Assembly (NCBI GenBank): GCA_040756085.1
Contig: JBFMAE010000234.1
Location: 1-10,587 of the forward strand
Direction of reading: 5' to 3'
DNA: 10,587 nt
DNA from: JBFMAE01 sp040756085
GTDB taxonomy: Bacteria > Desulfobacterota > BSN033 > UBA1163
A program made the position numbers and the translations under genes. Below, piece after piece: positions 1 to 6,987 of this stretch (within the stretch, counting starts at the first letter, position 1; each line of letters starts with the position of its first letter). Under the pieces are notes generated by a model. It had not been told where the DNA came from and did no database searches. It saw only the letters and a program-made list of their open reading frames with translations.

Positions 1-7
1 CACTAAG

Positions 8-928
8 ATGAAAATAGTGGCTTTTACTATCCTCGACAAAGAATATGCCTTAGAAATCAAAGAGGTGAGTCGGGTAATCCGTATGAAGGAAATTACGCCC
101 ATACCTCAGGCGCCAGATTTTGTAGAAGGCGTAATCATCTGGCACGGGAAAGTCACGCCCTTGATAAGCTTGCACAAGAAATTCGGTTTAAAAAAACATG
201 GCCCAAATAAATTAAACCGGATCATCATCACTAGATTTCATGGACAGCATATCGGTATCATCGTAGATCAAGTAACGGATGTACTTTACCTTGAGGCCGC
301 AAACTTAGAGCCGCCGGGTGCACTGTTTAGGGAAGCAAACTATCTTGTAGGTGTAGGAAAGATTGGAAAGCGCCTCATTCTTTTGATGGATATTGAGAAA
401 TTATTATCCCAGCAGGAGCGATCGAGCATTGATAAGATTATTATTGAATCAGAGGATGAGCAATTTGAGGAGAAGGGTGCTAAGAATACCTTGCGCATCT
501 TGGGGTTTTCTCTGGATGAAGAAAATTATTGTATTGAAATCACCGGGGTCAAAGAAGTATTTACTCCAGGTATCGTGACCAGCGTGCCGAATGCTGCTTC
601 TTTTGTAAAAGGGGTAACGAATTTGCATGGAGCAATCATTTCGCTGATAGATATACGGCCATTTTTAGGATTGGCAGGTGGAGAAGTTACACAAACTTCC
701 AAGGTGATTGTCGCAGAAATTGAAGATGGATTAGTAGGCATTGTGGTGGATAAAATTTTTGAAGCCAGGGAAATTGAAAAAGATTCTATCCAGCCGCCGC
801 TGGCTACACTGCAGGGAAAGATGTTGGAATTGACTCTCGGTCAATTTCAGTCCGAGACAGGGATCATGGTTTTCTTAGCTTTTAAAAATATTTTAGGGTC
901 AGAAGAATTTAAGCACAAAGGAGGTTAA
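8..928 (+). CDS. Tandem CheW-domain chemotaxis scaffold protein (possibly 5'-partial)
   Basis: This is a cytoplasmic adaptor that would couple chemoreceptors to the CheA kinase. Two CheW-like domains are visible, at about residues 1-135 and 160-300, joined by an acidic linker (about 138-158). Each shows the CheW core, with a GV-I/T-x-x-H-G strand-turn (residues 41-47 and 202-208) followed by a P/S-L-I-S/D segment, and later an IGIIVDQV or VGIVVDKI strand. In both domains the position that is usually Arg in the NLRG motif is His (H46, H207). The usual single-domain CheW is about 150-170 residues, so 306 residues fits a duplication. Only 7 bases precede the ATG, no stop or ribosome site is visible upstream, and the first domain begins abruptly at MKIVAF, so the true start may lie outside the window. 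The gene heads the visible operon. The AAAGGAGG just before its stop would serve the next, broken, reading frame. Confidence 0.9.
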   Translation: MKIVAFTILDKEYALEIKEVSRVIRMKEITPIPQAPDFVEGVIIWHGKVTPLISLHKKFGLKKHGPNKLNRIIITRFHGQHIGIIVDQVTDVLYLEAANLEPPGALFREANYLVGVGKIGKRLILLMDIEKLLSQQERSSIDKIIIESEDEQFEEKGAKNTLRILGFSLDEENYCIEITGVKEVFTPGIVTSVPNAASFVKGVTNLHGAIISLIDIRPFLGLAGGEVTQTSKVIVAEIEDGLVGIVVDKIFEAREIEKDSIQPPLATLQGKMLELTLGQFQSETGIMVFLAFKNILGSEEFKHKGG

Positions 929-931
929 GTG

Positions 932-1061
932 ATGAAAGTAACTCTGAAAATTAACCGCAACTTTCTTTACAATAGTAGGTATTGTATTAATCATCGCTTT
1001 AGTAGGTTTTAACGGCATAATTCAGGAGCTTTTCGCTGAGGAAGTTCTCGGGAATTTTTGA
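932..1061 (+). pseudogene. Decayed N-terminus of a methyl-accepting chemotaxis protein
   Basis: A strong ribosome binding site (AAAGGAGG, 917-924) stands 7 bp before an ATG at 932. The reading frame from it gives only MKVTLKIN and then nonsense, ending at a stop at 1010-1012. Shifting by +1 near 955-957 opens a frame that runs to the TGA at 1059-1061. It encodes a hydrophobic segment (TFFTIVGIVLIIALVGF) followed by NGIIQELFAEEVLGNF. A short basic or polar N-terminus, one transmembrane helix and the start of a helical sensory domain is the normal beginning of an MCP, and the gene order cheW-MCP supports that reading. Nothing resembling the rest of an MCP follows, so this appears to be a frameshifted and truncated relic lying before the intact MCP. 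The alternative is a real 26-residue peptide (932-1012), which I think is unlikely. Confidence 0.6.
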
Positions 1062-1068
1062 GAAAGCC

Positions 1069-1092
1069 GGTACCGATTAGTACCCGGGTACC
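1069..1092. repeat. Nested palindromes in the cheW-MCP gap
   Basis: GGTACC occurs at 1069-1074 and again at 1087-1092. The second copy is part of a perfect 12-bp palindrome, GTACCCGGGTAC (1080-1091). The two arrangements are mutually exclusive hairpins if transcribed. The surrounding stretch 1062-1182 is more GC-rich than the flanking genes and codes for nothing I recognise. It contains further short complementary pieces, such as ACCAA at 1090-1094 against TTGGT at 1136-1140, and GCCG at 1125 against CGGC at 1145. It could be a structured leader for the MCP gene or the end of a lost mobile element; neither can be shown here. Confidence 0.5.
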
Positions 1093-1194
1093 AACTTTGC
1101 GCTGAAGCCAGGGGGGAGTTCCATGCCGAGACGCATTGGTTAAGGCGGCGTAGATCAGAAATAATTCACTAATACATTTTTAATGGCAAATAAT

Positions 1195-1207
1195 AGGAGG
1201 GGAGGGG
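1195..1207 (+). promoter_or_regulatory. Purine-rich ribosome binding site that fixes the MCP start
   Basis: AGGAGGGGAGGGG lies 8 bp before the ATG at 1216. An in-frame ATG at 1183 lies upstream of this site and has no ribosome site of its own; it would add a polar, glycine- and arginine-rich 11-residue tail unlike an MCP N-terminus. The start at 1216 is therefore preferred. A GTG at 1207 and a TTG at 1213 are weaker options. Confidence 0.7.
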
Positions 1208-1215
1208 TGATATTG

Positions 1216-2766
1216 ATGAGAAACTCAAAAATAAGCGTAAAACTGATAGGGGGTTTCATCATCGTTGTCCTTACAGTTTTAATAATTGGATTTACAGGAT
1301 GGAGAGGTGTTTCCCAGACCAATAATGCTCTTGAAGAGGTTAATAATATCCACTTGCCGGGTATTTTAGCACTCGGGATTATAAAAGAAGCACAGACAGC
1401 CGTTATGAAGTCAGTTCATTCATTGTTAATCATGGAATTTTTAATAGATAGAAATGAAATGAATTATCAGATTAAAAGCCTTGAGGAGGCTTGGAAGCGT
1501 GTTGAGGAGGGTGTGACGATCTACGATACATTACCCAAGACAAAGGAAGAAGTGGAGATCTGGAAAGATCTTAAACTTACATGGGAGAGACTGAAGGAAA
1601 ATACTAAACAGATAACGGAATTTTCAAAAAGTGGCAGCAGGGATCCAGCTATACGCCTTGTCACAGGGAAAGGCAGAGATGCCTTCGTGATATGCGACAG
1701 GTTTATCGCAGATCTGATTTCACTCAAAAGGAAGATAGCTGGAGAAGTTGAAAAAAGAAGCAAGGCCCAGGCAGACCGGGCAAGAATGATTTCCCTGGTT
1801 GGAATGATTGTTGGAACCCTTATTGCACTAGGTCTTGGAATCTTCCTGAGCCGCTCCATTACCAAGCCCATCAGCCGACTGGTTTCGGCCACGCATTTGG
1901 TGGCCCAGGGCAACTTTACCGGTTCCTTAAGCGTGGTCAAGAGGAATGACGAGATTGGTCTCCTGTCAGAAAGCTTTAGCAGTATGTATGAGAACCTCAA
2001 GAATATTTTGGGTAAGACGCAAGAGGCCGTTACACACATCACCTCTGCCTCTGCCGAAATCCTCGCTGCAGCCCAGCAGCAGTCAGCAGGTGCAAGGGAA
2101 CAATCCTCAGCCATCAATGAGACTGCCTCTGCAACTACGGAGCTGGCTAAATCTGCAGAACAGGTAGGTGAGAATATCAAGCGCGTCGCCCAGGTTGCCA
2201 ATCAGGTTTTAGTCGGTATGACCAAGTTAAAAGAAGGCATCGGAATAACCGAAGCGAAAGTTAACTCTTTAGGTGAAAGGTCGCAGCAGATCGGGAAAAT
2301 CACTGAACTGATCAATGATGTGGCTGACCAGACGAATCTCTTAGCAGTAAACGCTGCCATCGAAGCAGCCAGGGCCGGTGAAGAAGGAAGGGGTTTTACG
2401 GTCGTGGCGGATGAAATCAGAAAGCTTGCCGATTCCACTGCCAAATCCACCAAGGATATCACCAGCCTTATTGAAATAATTCAACACGATATATCCAATA
2501 TTATCATAGCCGTGGAAGGAGCCGACAAATTGGTCACCGATGAAATTAAACTGACCCAGGAATCTACAGAAAGTGCCAAAGAAATTGCCATGTCCGCTAC
2601 CCAGCAGGTTGCCAGCTCCAAACAAATCGCCGATGCCATGTTCAACATTAACGAAGCCATGAGACAAATTACTACAGGAGCGCAACAGGCGCAGGCGGCG
2701 GCGCAACAGTTAAATGGATTGGCAAAAGAGTTGAAGGACATCACCGAGAAATTTATTATTCGATAA
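1216..2766 (+). CDS. Methyl-accepting chemotaxis protein, membrane-bound
   Basis: This inner-membrane receptor would control CheA activity through CheW. From the start at 1216 it has 516 residues. In order: a short cytoplasmic tail and TM1 (about 10-28); a roughly 160-residue, mostly helical extracytoplasmic region of the four-helix-bundle (4HB_MCP) size; TM2 (about 190-213); a HAMP domain (about 214-267) with the SITKPISRL and NDEIGLL signatures; and a long coiled-coil signalling domain. The conserved hairpin tip lies at about residues 365-400 (NDVADQTNLLAVNAAIEAAR, then AGEEGRGF and VVADEIRKLA). Alanine-, glutamine- and glutamate-rich flanks are the likely adaptation sites for CheB here and a CheR elsewhere. 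The C-terminus ends in EKFIIR with no NWETF-like tether for CheR or CheB. The ligand cannot be predicted. The stop is 5 bp before the CheA start, so the two are probably co-translated. Confidence 0.95.
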   Translation: MRNSKISVKLIGGFIIVVLTVLIIGFTGWRGVSQTNNALEEVNNIHLPGILALGIIKEAQTAVMKSVHSLLIMEFLIDRNEMNYQIKSLEEAWKRVEEGVTIYDTLPKTKEEVEIWKDLKLTWERLKENTKQITEFSKSGSRDPAIRLVTGKGRDAFVICDRFIADLISLKRKIAGEVEKRSKAQADRARMISLVGMIVGTLIALGLGIFLSRSITKPISRLVSATHLVAQGNFTGSLSVVKRNDEIGLLSESFSSMYENLKNILGKTQEAVTHITSASAEILAAAQQQSAGAREQSSAINETASATTELAKSAEQVGENIKRVAQVANQVLVGMTKLKEGIGITEAKVNSLGERSQQIGKITELINDVADQTNLLAVNAAIEAARAGEEGRGFTVVADEIRKLADSTAKSTKDITSLIEIIQHDISNIIIAVEGADKLVTDEIKLTQESTESAKEIAMSATQQVASSKQIADAMFNINEAMRQITTGAQQAQAAAQQLNGLAKELKDITEKFIIR

Positions 2767-2771
2767 CGCAT

Positions 2772-4904
2772 ATGGGATTTGATAAGACAAAATTTATTTC
2801 ACGATACAAGGCCGAGATACAGGAGCATATCCAGAAATTAAACGATGGATTGCTTAATTTAGAAAAGAAATCCGGTGATCAATCCCTTCTTGAGGCCCTT
2901 ATGCGCGAGGCCCACACGATCAAAGGTTCTTCCACCATGATGGGCTACAAAAGGATTGCCGATATCGCCCATGTGATGGAGGACGAACTGAAGAAGGCTT
3001 TGGAAGGCAAAGTCAAATTAGAAAAGGCGCATTTTGATGTGCTTTTTAAATGTGTGGATGCGATTCCACTACTTATTGAGGATAAAGTGACCTGGGAAGA
3101 CACAGGGGTGAGTAGGCCCTTTGTCGACGAGCTCTGCAAAAAAATAGAGGATGTGTTTCAAGGCAAGACCCCCGAAGAAGCAGAAGATCACAAGCCCAAG
3201 GAAATAGAAGTGAAGAAGTTAACAGAAGAGTCCGAAGCAGTCGTCCCCGAACCAAAGTCTGTCATTCCTGCGCCATTTGGTGAAGAAAGCATTCGTGTAG
3301 ATATCCGAAAATTAGATAAGTTGATGAATCTTTCAGGCGAATTGCTCATCTCCAAAATTCGCATGGATGAATTGAGTAAAAATTTGTCCATCAAAGCTGA
3401 GGCGCAAGCCCAGATAAAGGAGGATTGCGGTGCTCTTATTCAGGAATTAAAGAAGGTAGATGATACGCTTGATTTTATCACCAAGGGATTAGAAGACGAA
3501 GTACTCAGGCTGAGGATGGTATCTGTTGGTTATCTGTTCGGCACCTTTCCACGGGCGATGCGTGATTTAGCCAATGAAAAAGGTAAGGATGTACAGATTC
3601 TCATCAAAGGAGAAGAGACGGAGATCGATAAGGCGATTATCGACGAGATGAAAGGGCCGATTATGCACATCCTGCGGAATGCGATAGACCACGGAATAGA
3701 ACCACCGGATGAGCGTGTAGCCAAAGGCAAGCCACGCACAGGTATCATCACCTTAACTGCCTCTCAGCAGGGCAGCCAGGCGGTCATTGAAATCTCTGAT
3801 GACGGAAGGGGGATAGATACGGAAAAGGTGAAGAGAGAAGCAGTAAAAAAAGGCTTCATTACCGAGGGAAAAGTCAAGGATTTAGTGGATGAGCAGGTCT
3901 ATCCGTTTCTATTTATTCCGGGCTTTAGCACCAGCGAAACAGTCACCGAAGTTTCTGGAAGAGGAGTTGGTTTAGACGTCGTGAGGGAAAATATTTCAAA
4001 ATTAAAGGGAATTGTTGAGGTTTATTCTACACCTGGCCAAGGTTCAAGATTCATCTTGAAACTGCCTCTTACTTTAGGGATAACCGAAAGTTTATTTGTC
4101 GCCTGCGGAAGCGAAACCTTTGCTTTGCCCATTGAAAATGTGGTAGAAACGATTCGGGTGAATCTGGAAGAAATCCGCACAGTAGAAGGAAAAGAAGCCA
4201 TTACCCTAAGAGGTCAGATTTTACCTTTGGTACGATTGAATGACGTATTTAGACTTTCGCAGCGAGGAATTGTAGAAAAGAAATATTTCCTCATTGTTAT
4301 TGTTCAATCAGTAGAAAAGAGGATCGGCTTAATGGTAGACCAGTTACTTGGCCGACAGGAAATTGTGCGGAAGAATTTGAGCGGGCCTTTAAAGAATGTG
4401 TGCGGAATTTCAGGCGCGACCATCATTGGCGATGGCCGGGTCATTCTCATCTTAGATATTCCGCAGATTATAGAGAATGTGGAAGACATGATGGTAAGGA
4501 AAGTTCAAATTCCGGCCAAGCCGGCTGCGGTGAAGAGACGTAAGGCCATTCTACTTGCCGAAGATACCTTAAGTACTGCGATGTTGGAAAAAAGTATCCT
4601 GGAATCTGCGGGTTTTTCGGTGGTGATTGCCCGTGACGGTCAGGAGGCGATTGAGAAGGCAAGGCAGGAAAGATTTGATTTGGTGATTACGGATGTCTTG
4701 ATGCCGCGGATGGATGGTTTTGAACTGACCCTGCGGCTTAAAAAGGATAATTTATACAAAGATGTTCCAATCATTATTGTGACGACACGCGAAAGCGACG
4801 CCGATAAACGCCGGGGCTTAGAAGCCGGTGCCGAAGCCTATATTTTAAAGAGCGAATTTACGTCCGAAGGATTGTTGGAGACCATTGAGAGGTTGATTGG
4901 ATAA
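2772..4904 (+). CDS. cheA: Hybrid chemotaxis histidine kinase CheA with C-terminal receiver
   Basis: This kinase (710 residues) autophosphorylates under receptor control and passes phosphate to response regulators. P1/Hpt covers about residues 1-125, with the phosphorylated His48 in the motif AHTIKGSS. A Pro/Glu/Lys-rich linker (about 130-172) follows; there is no recognisable P2 CheY/CheB-docking domain. P3 dimerisation begins near S173 (DIRKLDKLMNLSGELL). P4 ATPase has its N box at H299-N303 (HILRN-AIDHG), G1 at 343-347 (DDGRG), an F-box (PGFSTSETVT) and G2 at 396-402 (GRGVGLD). P5, the CheW-like domain, covers about 437-570 and keeps an LRG motif. The C-terminal receiver (591-710) carries E597/D598, phospho-acceptor D641, T671 and K693. 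The architecture resembles Myxococcus FrzE and other hybrid CheA proteins. No ribosome site is obvious, and coupling to the MCP 5 bp upstream is likely. The stop overlaps cheB by one base (TAATG). Confidence 0.96.
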   Translation: MGFDKTKFISRYKAEIQEHIQKLNDGLLNLEKKSGDQSLLEALMREAHTIKGSSTMMGYKRIADIAHVMEDELKKALEGKVKLEKAHFDVLFKCVDAIPLLIEDKVTWEDTGVSRPFVDELCKKIEDVFQGKTPEEAEDHKPKEIEVKKLTEESEAVVPEPKSVIPAPFGEESIRVDIRKLDKLMNLSGELLISKIRMDELSKNLSIKAEAQAQIKEDCGALIQELKKVDDTLDFITKGLEDEVLRLRMVSVGYLFGTFPRAMRDLANEKGKDVQILIKGEETEIDKAIIDEMKGPIMHILRNAIDHGIEPPDERVAKGKPRTGIITLTASQQGSQAVIEISDDGRGIDTEKVKREAVKKGFITEGKVKDLVDEQVYPFLFIPGFSTSETVTEVSGRGVGLDVVRENISKLKGIVEVYSTPGQGSRFILKLPLTLGITESLFVACGSETFALPIENVVETIRVNLEEIRTVEGKEAITLRGQILPLVRLNDVFRLSQRGIVEKKYFLIVIVQSVEKRIGLMVDQLLGRQEIVRKNLSGPLKNVCGISGATIIGDGRVILILDIPQIIENVEDMMVRKVQIPAKPAAVKRRKAILLAEDTLSTAMLEKSILESAGFSVVIARDGQEAIEKARQERFDLVITDVLMPRMDGFELTLRLKKDNLYKDVPIIIVTTRESDADKRRGLEAGAEAYILKSEFTSEGLLETIERLIG

Positions 4905-5920
4905 TGGCTGATAAAATTCGAGTACTCATTGTAAACGATTCTTCATTCATGTGCGAGGCGATCAAATCTATCTTAGAGGAGGATCCGAAAATTGAAGTGA
5001 TTGGCCTCGCTAAAGACGGCAAAGAAGGTGTAGAAAAGGCTTTTCAGCTTAGGCCGGATGTCATCGCCATGGATTTGGAAATGCCGATTATGTCAGGGTT
5101 CGAAGCGATTGAACATATTATGGAAAAAAACCCGATACCGATCATTGTCGTCAGCACCAAGGATATACCGATCATTATAAAATCTTTAGGAATTGGTGCA
5201 ATGGATTTTGTAGCCGTGAAGCAGGAGATCGAAGAAATCGCTCAAGATTTGGTAGAGAAGGTAAAGATTGCCTCTCGCGTCAGGCCTCTGCGCAGGATAA
5301 GAATTCGACCGATTGTGATGAAACGTCACATAGAAGAGAAAAAAGCCACTCCTTGTAGGGTTGTAGCTATCGGTATTTCTACTGGTGGGCCTCAGGCGCT
5401 GCAAGTGCTTCTTTCTAAGTTACCAGCTAACCTTTCTTGCGGGTTTTTGATCGTTCAGCATATATCACGTGGATTTATAGAAGGTTTGGCAGAATGGCTG
5501 CAGACAATTTCGCCTTTAAGCATTCGGGTAGCCAAGACCGGAGATATCATAGGCGCAGGAGAAGTTTTATTAGCTCCTGATGATTACCATATTAAAATAG
5601 GAGCGGGAAGAAGAGTCCTGTTATTAAGTGAAGATACGGCAAGATCCAACCCTCACGTCCCTTCTATCGATGTCATGATGCAGTCAGTCGCTGAGGCATT
5701 TGGCAAGGAGGCGGTAGGAGTCATTATGACTGGAATGGGCCATGACGGCGTAGAAGGGATAAAGGCCATCAAAAAAGCAGGAGGAAAAACCATTGCGCAG
5801 GATGAAAAAACTTCCGTCGTTTTTGGGATGAATAGGGAAGCCATCGAAACGGGTTGCGTGGATAGAGTCGTTGCACTCGAGAAGATAGCTGATGAGATTG
5901 TCAGCATGGTAATCAATTAA
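4904..5920 (+). CDS. cheB: Chemotaxis protein-glutamate methylesterase/deamidase CheB
   Basis: This enzyme removes methyl groups from MCP glutamates, and may deamidate glutamines, to adapt receptor output; CheA phosphorylation would activate it. The protein has 338 residues, the usual CheB size. Its N-terminal receiver (about 1-120) has phospho-acceptor D57 (AMDLEMP). The acidic pair is N11-D12 instead of the common D-D, and the conserved K-P near the end reads K106-Q107. A basic linker (about 125-147) leads to the C-terminal methylesterase domain with the catalytic triad S159 (GISTGGP), H186 (VQHIS) and D281 (MTGMGHDG). The start codon overlaps the cheA stop in TAATG, a sign of translational coupling. 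A CheR partner is expected but is not in the window. Confidence in the family is high; whether the altered receiver pocket still responds to phosphorylation normally is unknown. Confidence 0.96.
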   Translation: MADKIRVLIVNDSSFMCEAIKSILEEDPKIEVIGLAKDGKEGVEKAFQLRPDVIAMDLEMPIMSGFEAIEHIMEKNPIPIIVVSTKDIPIIIKSLGIGAMDFVAVKQEIEEIAQDLVEKVKIASRVRPLRRIRIRPIVMKRHIEEKKATPCRVVAIGISTGGPQALQVLLSKLPANLSCGFLIVQHISRGFIEGLAEWLQTISPLSIRVAKTGDIIGAGEVLLAPDDYHIKIGAGRRVLLLSEDTARSNPHVPSIDVMMQSVAEAFGKEAVGVIMTGMGHDGVEGIKAIKKAGGKTIAQDEKTSVVFGMNREAIETGCVDRVVALEKIADEIVSMVIN

Positions 5921-5935
5921 GTTGAGAGGTCGAAA

Positions 5936-6304
5936 ATGGGAAGAAAAATACTGGTCACCGAAGATAGTCCAACGATATTAGAAATACTGAAGTCAGTTCT
6001 GGAAGAGGAGGGCTACGAAGTTATAACTGCTATGGACGGACATCAGGCATTGGAGCTCGCAAGGAACGAGAAGCCGGACTTGATGATTTTGGACCTGATG
6101 CTTCCCAAAATCGATGGCTATAAAGTTTGTCGCATGCTAAAGTTCGACGAGAAATATAAAAATATACCCATTATTATGCTTACTGCCCGCACAAAAGAAA
6201 GCGAAGAAAATTTGGGTAAAGAAGTCGGGGCAGATGCCTATATTAGAAAACCTTTTCAACCAGAAATGATTATCGATAAAATTAGAGAATTGCTGAATCC
6301 ATAG
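5936..6304 (+). CDS. Single-domain CheY-like response regulator
   Basis: This is a free receiver of 122 residues with no output domain. It would carry the CheA signal by protein-protein contact, or act as a phosphate sink. It has the acidic pair E9-D10, phospho-acceptor D53 (LDLMLPKIDG), the conserved Thr in MLTAR and the Lys in RKPF. The sequence is closer to general receivers of the PilG/PilH or OmpR-receiver type than to flagellar CheY, which is typically more diverged around the switch-binding face. A GAGAGG ribosome site (5924-5929) precedes the ATG by 6 bp, and the gene begins 15 bp after cheB. It is the last recognisable operon gene. I found no intrinsic terminator before the rearranged DNA that starts within about 80 bp. 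Confidence 0.92.
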   Translation: MGRKILVTEDSPTILEILKSVLEEEGYEVITAMDGHQALELARNEKPDLMILDLMLPKIDGYKVCRMLKFDEKYKNIPIIMLTARTKESEENLGKEVGADAYIRKPFQPEMIIDKIRELLNP

Positions 6305-6382
6305 TGTAGGTTTTGAATTTAGCGTAATCAAATTAGGAAGAAGAGGGGGAAAGAGCGAGGGTTCACAGTTCCAGTCAGTTCA

Positions 6383-6550
6383 TTATGCGAATAACTTCTC
6401 CGGCATAAAAGGGACTTGATCTCTCATGATGCAGTAGGCTGTTCTGGCCAATTTGTGAGCAAGAGCACTGTACGCCACCATAAAGTTCGTCTTCCGCATT
6501 TTGCGATTGTAGTAGGCTCTTGGCTCCGAATGATACCTTCTGGCTAACTT
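6383..6550 (-). pseudogene. 3' remnant of an IS110-family transposase gene
   Basis: Reading the minus strand, about the last 55 codons of an IS110-type transposase end at a stop at 6383-6385. Recognisable pieces are KLARRYHSEPRAYYNRK, then VAYSALAHKLARTAY and CIMRDQVPF. These match the familiar C-terminal pattern of the family: a tyrosine- and lysine-rich segment, then an A-x-ARKLA-x-x-x-Y stretch, then D-x-x-PF. The catalytic DEDD domain and most of the transposase_20 domain are missing. The open frame continues to 6619, but beyond about 6550 it is only the antisense of the neighbouring purC fragment, so homology ends at that junction. The 78 bp between cheY and this stop may include the downstream non-coding part of the element. 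I could not define its terminus. The fragment cannot be active. Confidence 0.7.
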
Positions 6551-6827
6551 CATCGCCGATACGAAAATGGAATTTGGGATAAAAGGTGGAAACCTTATTT
6601 TAATCGATGAGCTTCTCACCCCGGATTCATCTCAGTTTTGGCCAATGGACGAGTATCAACCCCGTGGTCCTCAGAAGAGTTTTGATAAACAGTTCTTAAA
6701 AGATTACCTCCTCTCCATTGGCTGGAATAAAACTCCACCCGCTCCTGAATTGCCTGAGGAGGTCATTCAAAAAACACGAGAGAAATATCTCGAGGCCTAC
6801 GAGAGATTGGTAGGAAAACCGTTGTAA
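6549..6827 (+). pseudogene. purC: 3' fragment of purC (SAICAR synthetase)
   Basis: The intact enzyme joins aspartate to CAIR in de novo purine synthesis. Only the C-terminal 92 residues are present. They include IADTKMEFG, which satisfies the SAICAR synthetase signature (hydrophobic-hydrophobic-D-x-K-x-E-F-G), then LIDELLTPDSSQFWP, SFDKQFLKDYL, SIGWNKTPPAPELP and the terminal EKYLEAYERL. This is the normal C-terminus of the roughly 300-residue bacterial form and ends at a proper stop. In-frame coding identity stops at about 6549, where the DNA becomes the IS110 transposase remnant on the other strand; the first in-frame stop upstream is at 6531-6533. An apparent ATG at 6567 is an internal methionine, and the ATP- and substrate-binding N-terminal two thirds are absent. 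The product cannot be functional, so an intact purC should exist elsewhere in the genome. Confidence 0.88.
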
Positions 6828-6883
6828 TAAAAGTTTTGGAAACAGGATTTCCTATCACAGATTGAAGTGACACCTTCTTATCT

Positions 6884-6950
6884 TTCCTGCGAAAGCAGGA
6901 ATCCATATCTTTAGTAGCAATTTCGTCTGGATTTCCGTTTTCACGGGAAT
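6884..6950. repeat. Double-hairpin intergenic palindromic repeat
   Basis: Two GC-richer hairpins face each other. The first is TTCCTGC-GAAA-GCAGGAA (6884-6901), a perfect 7-bp stem with a GNRA-type loop. The second runs from 6931 to 6950 (ATTTCCGT, loop TTTC, ACGGGAAT; 8 bp with one G-T pair). They are nested in an outer inverted pair, AATCCA (6900-6905) and TGGATT (6928-6933). The wording resembles the dispersed GGATTCCCGC...GCGGGAATGAC type of repeat seen in intergenic DNA of many bacteria. It follows the purC fragment and precedes the ADP-ribosylglycohydrolase gene. No T-run follows, so it is not a standard terminator. Confidence 0.7.
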
Positions 6951-6987
6951 GACAGAATCGAACACGAAAAGGGATTTAATTTCTTAA

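Noticed and set aside
1062..1182. Possible cyclic-di-GMP or other known riboswitch before the MCP gene
   Set aside because: I looked for GEMM, TPP, cobalamin, glycine and fluoride core motifs and found none; only generic palindromes remain.
1521..2201. Long open frame antisense to the MCP gene, 226 codons
   Set aside because: It lies wholly inside a clear MCP coding region, has no recognisable domain, and similar antisense frames occur across the other genes; it is a codon-bias shadow.
6567..6827. Independent small gene of 86 codons starting at ATG 6567
   Set aside because: Homology to purC continues upstream of that ATG (IADTK), so the ATG is an internal Met codon of a truncated gene.
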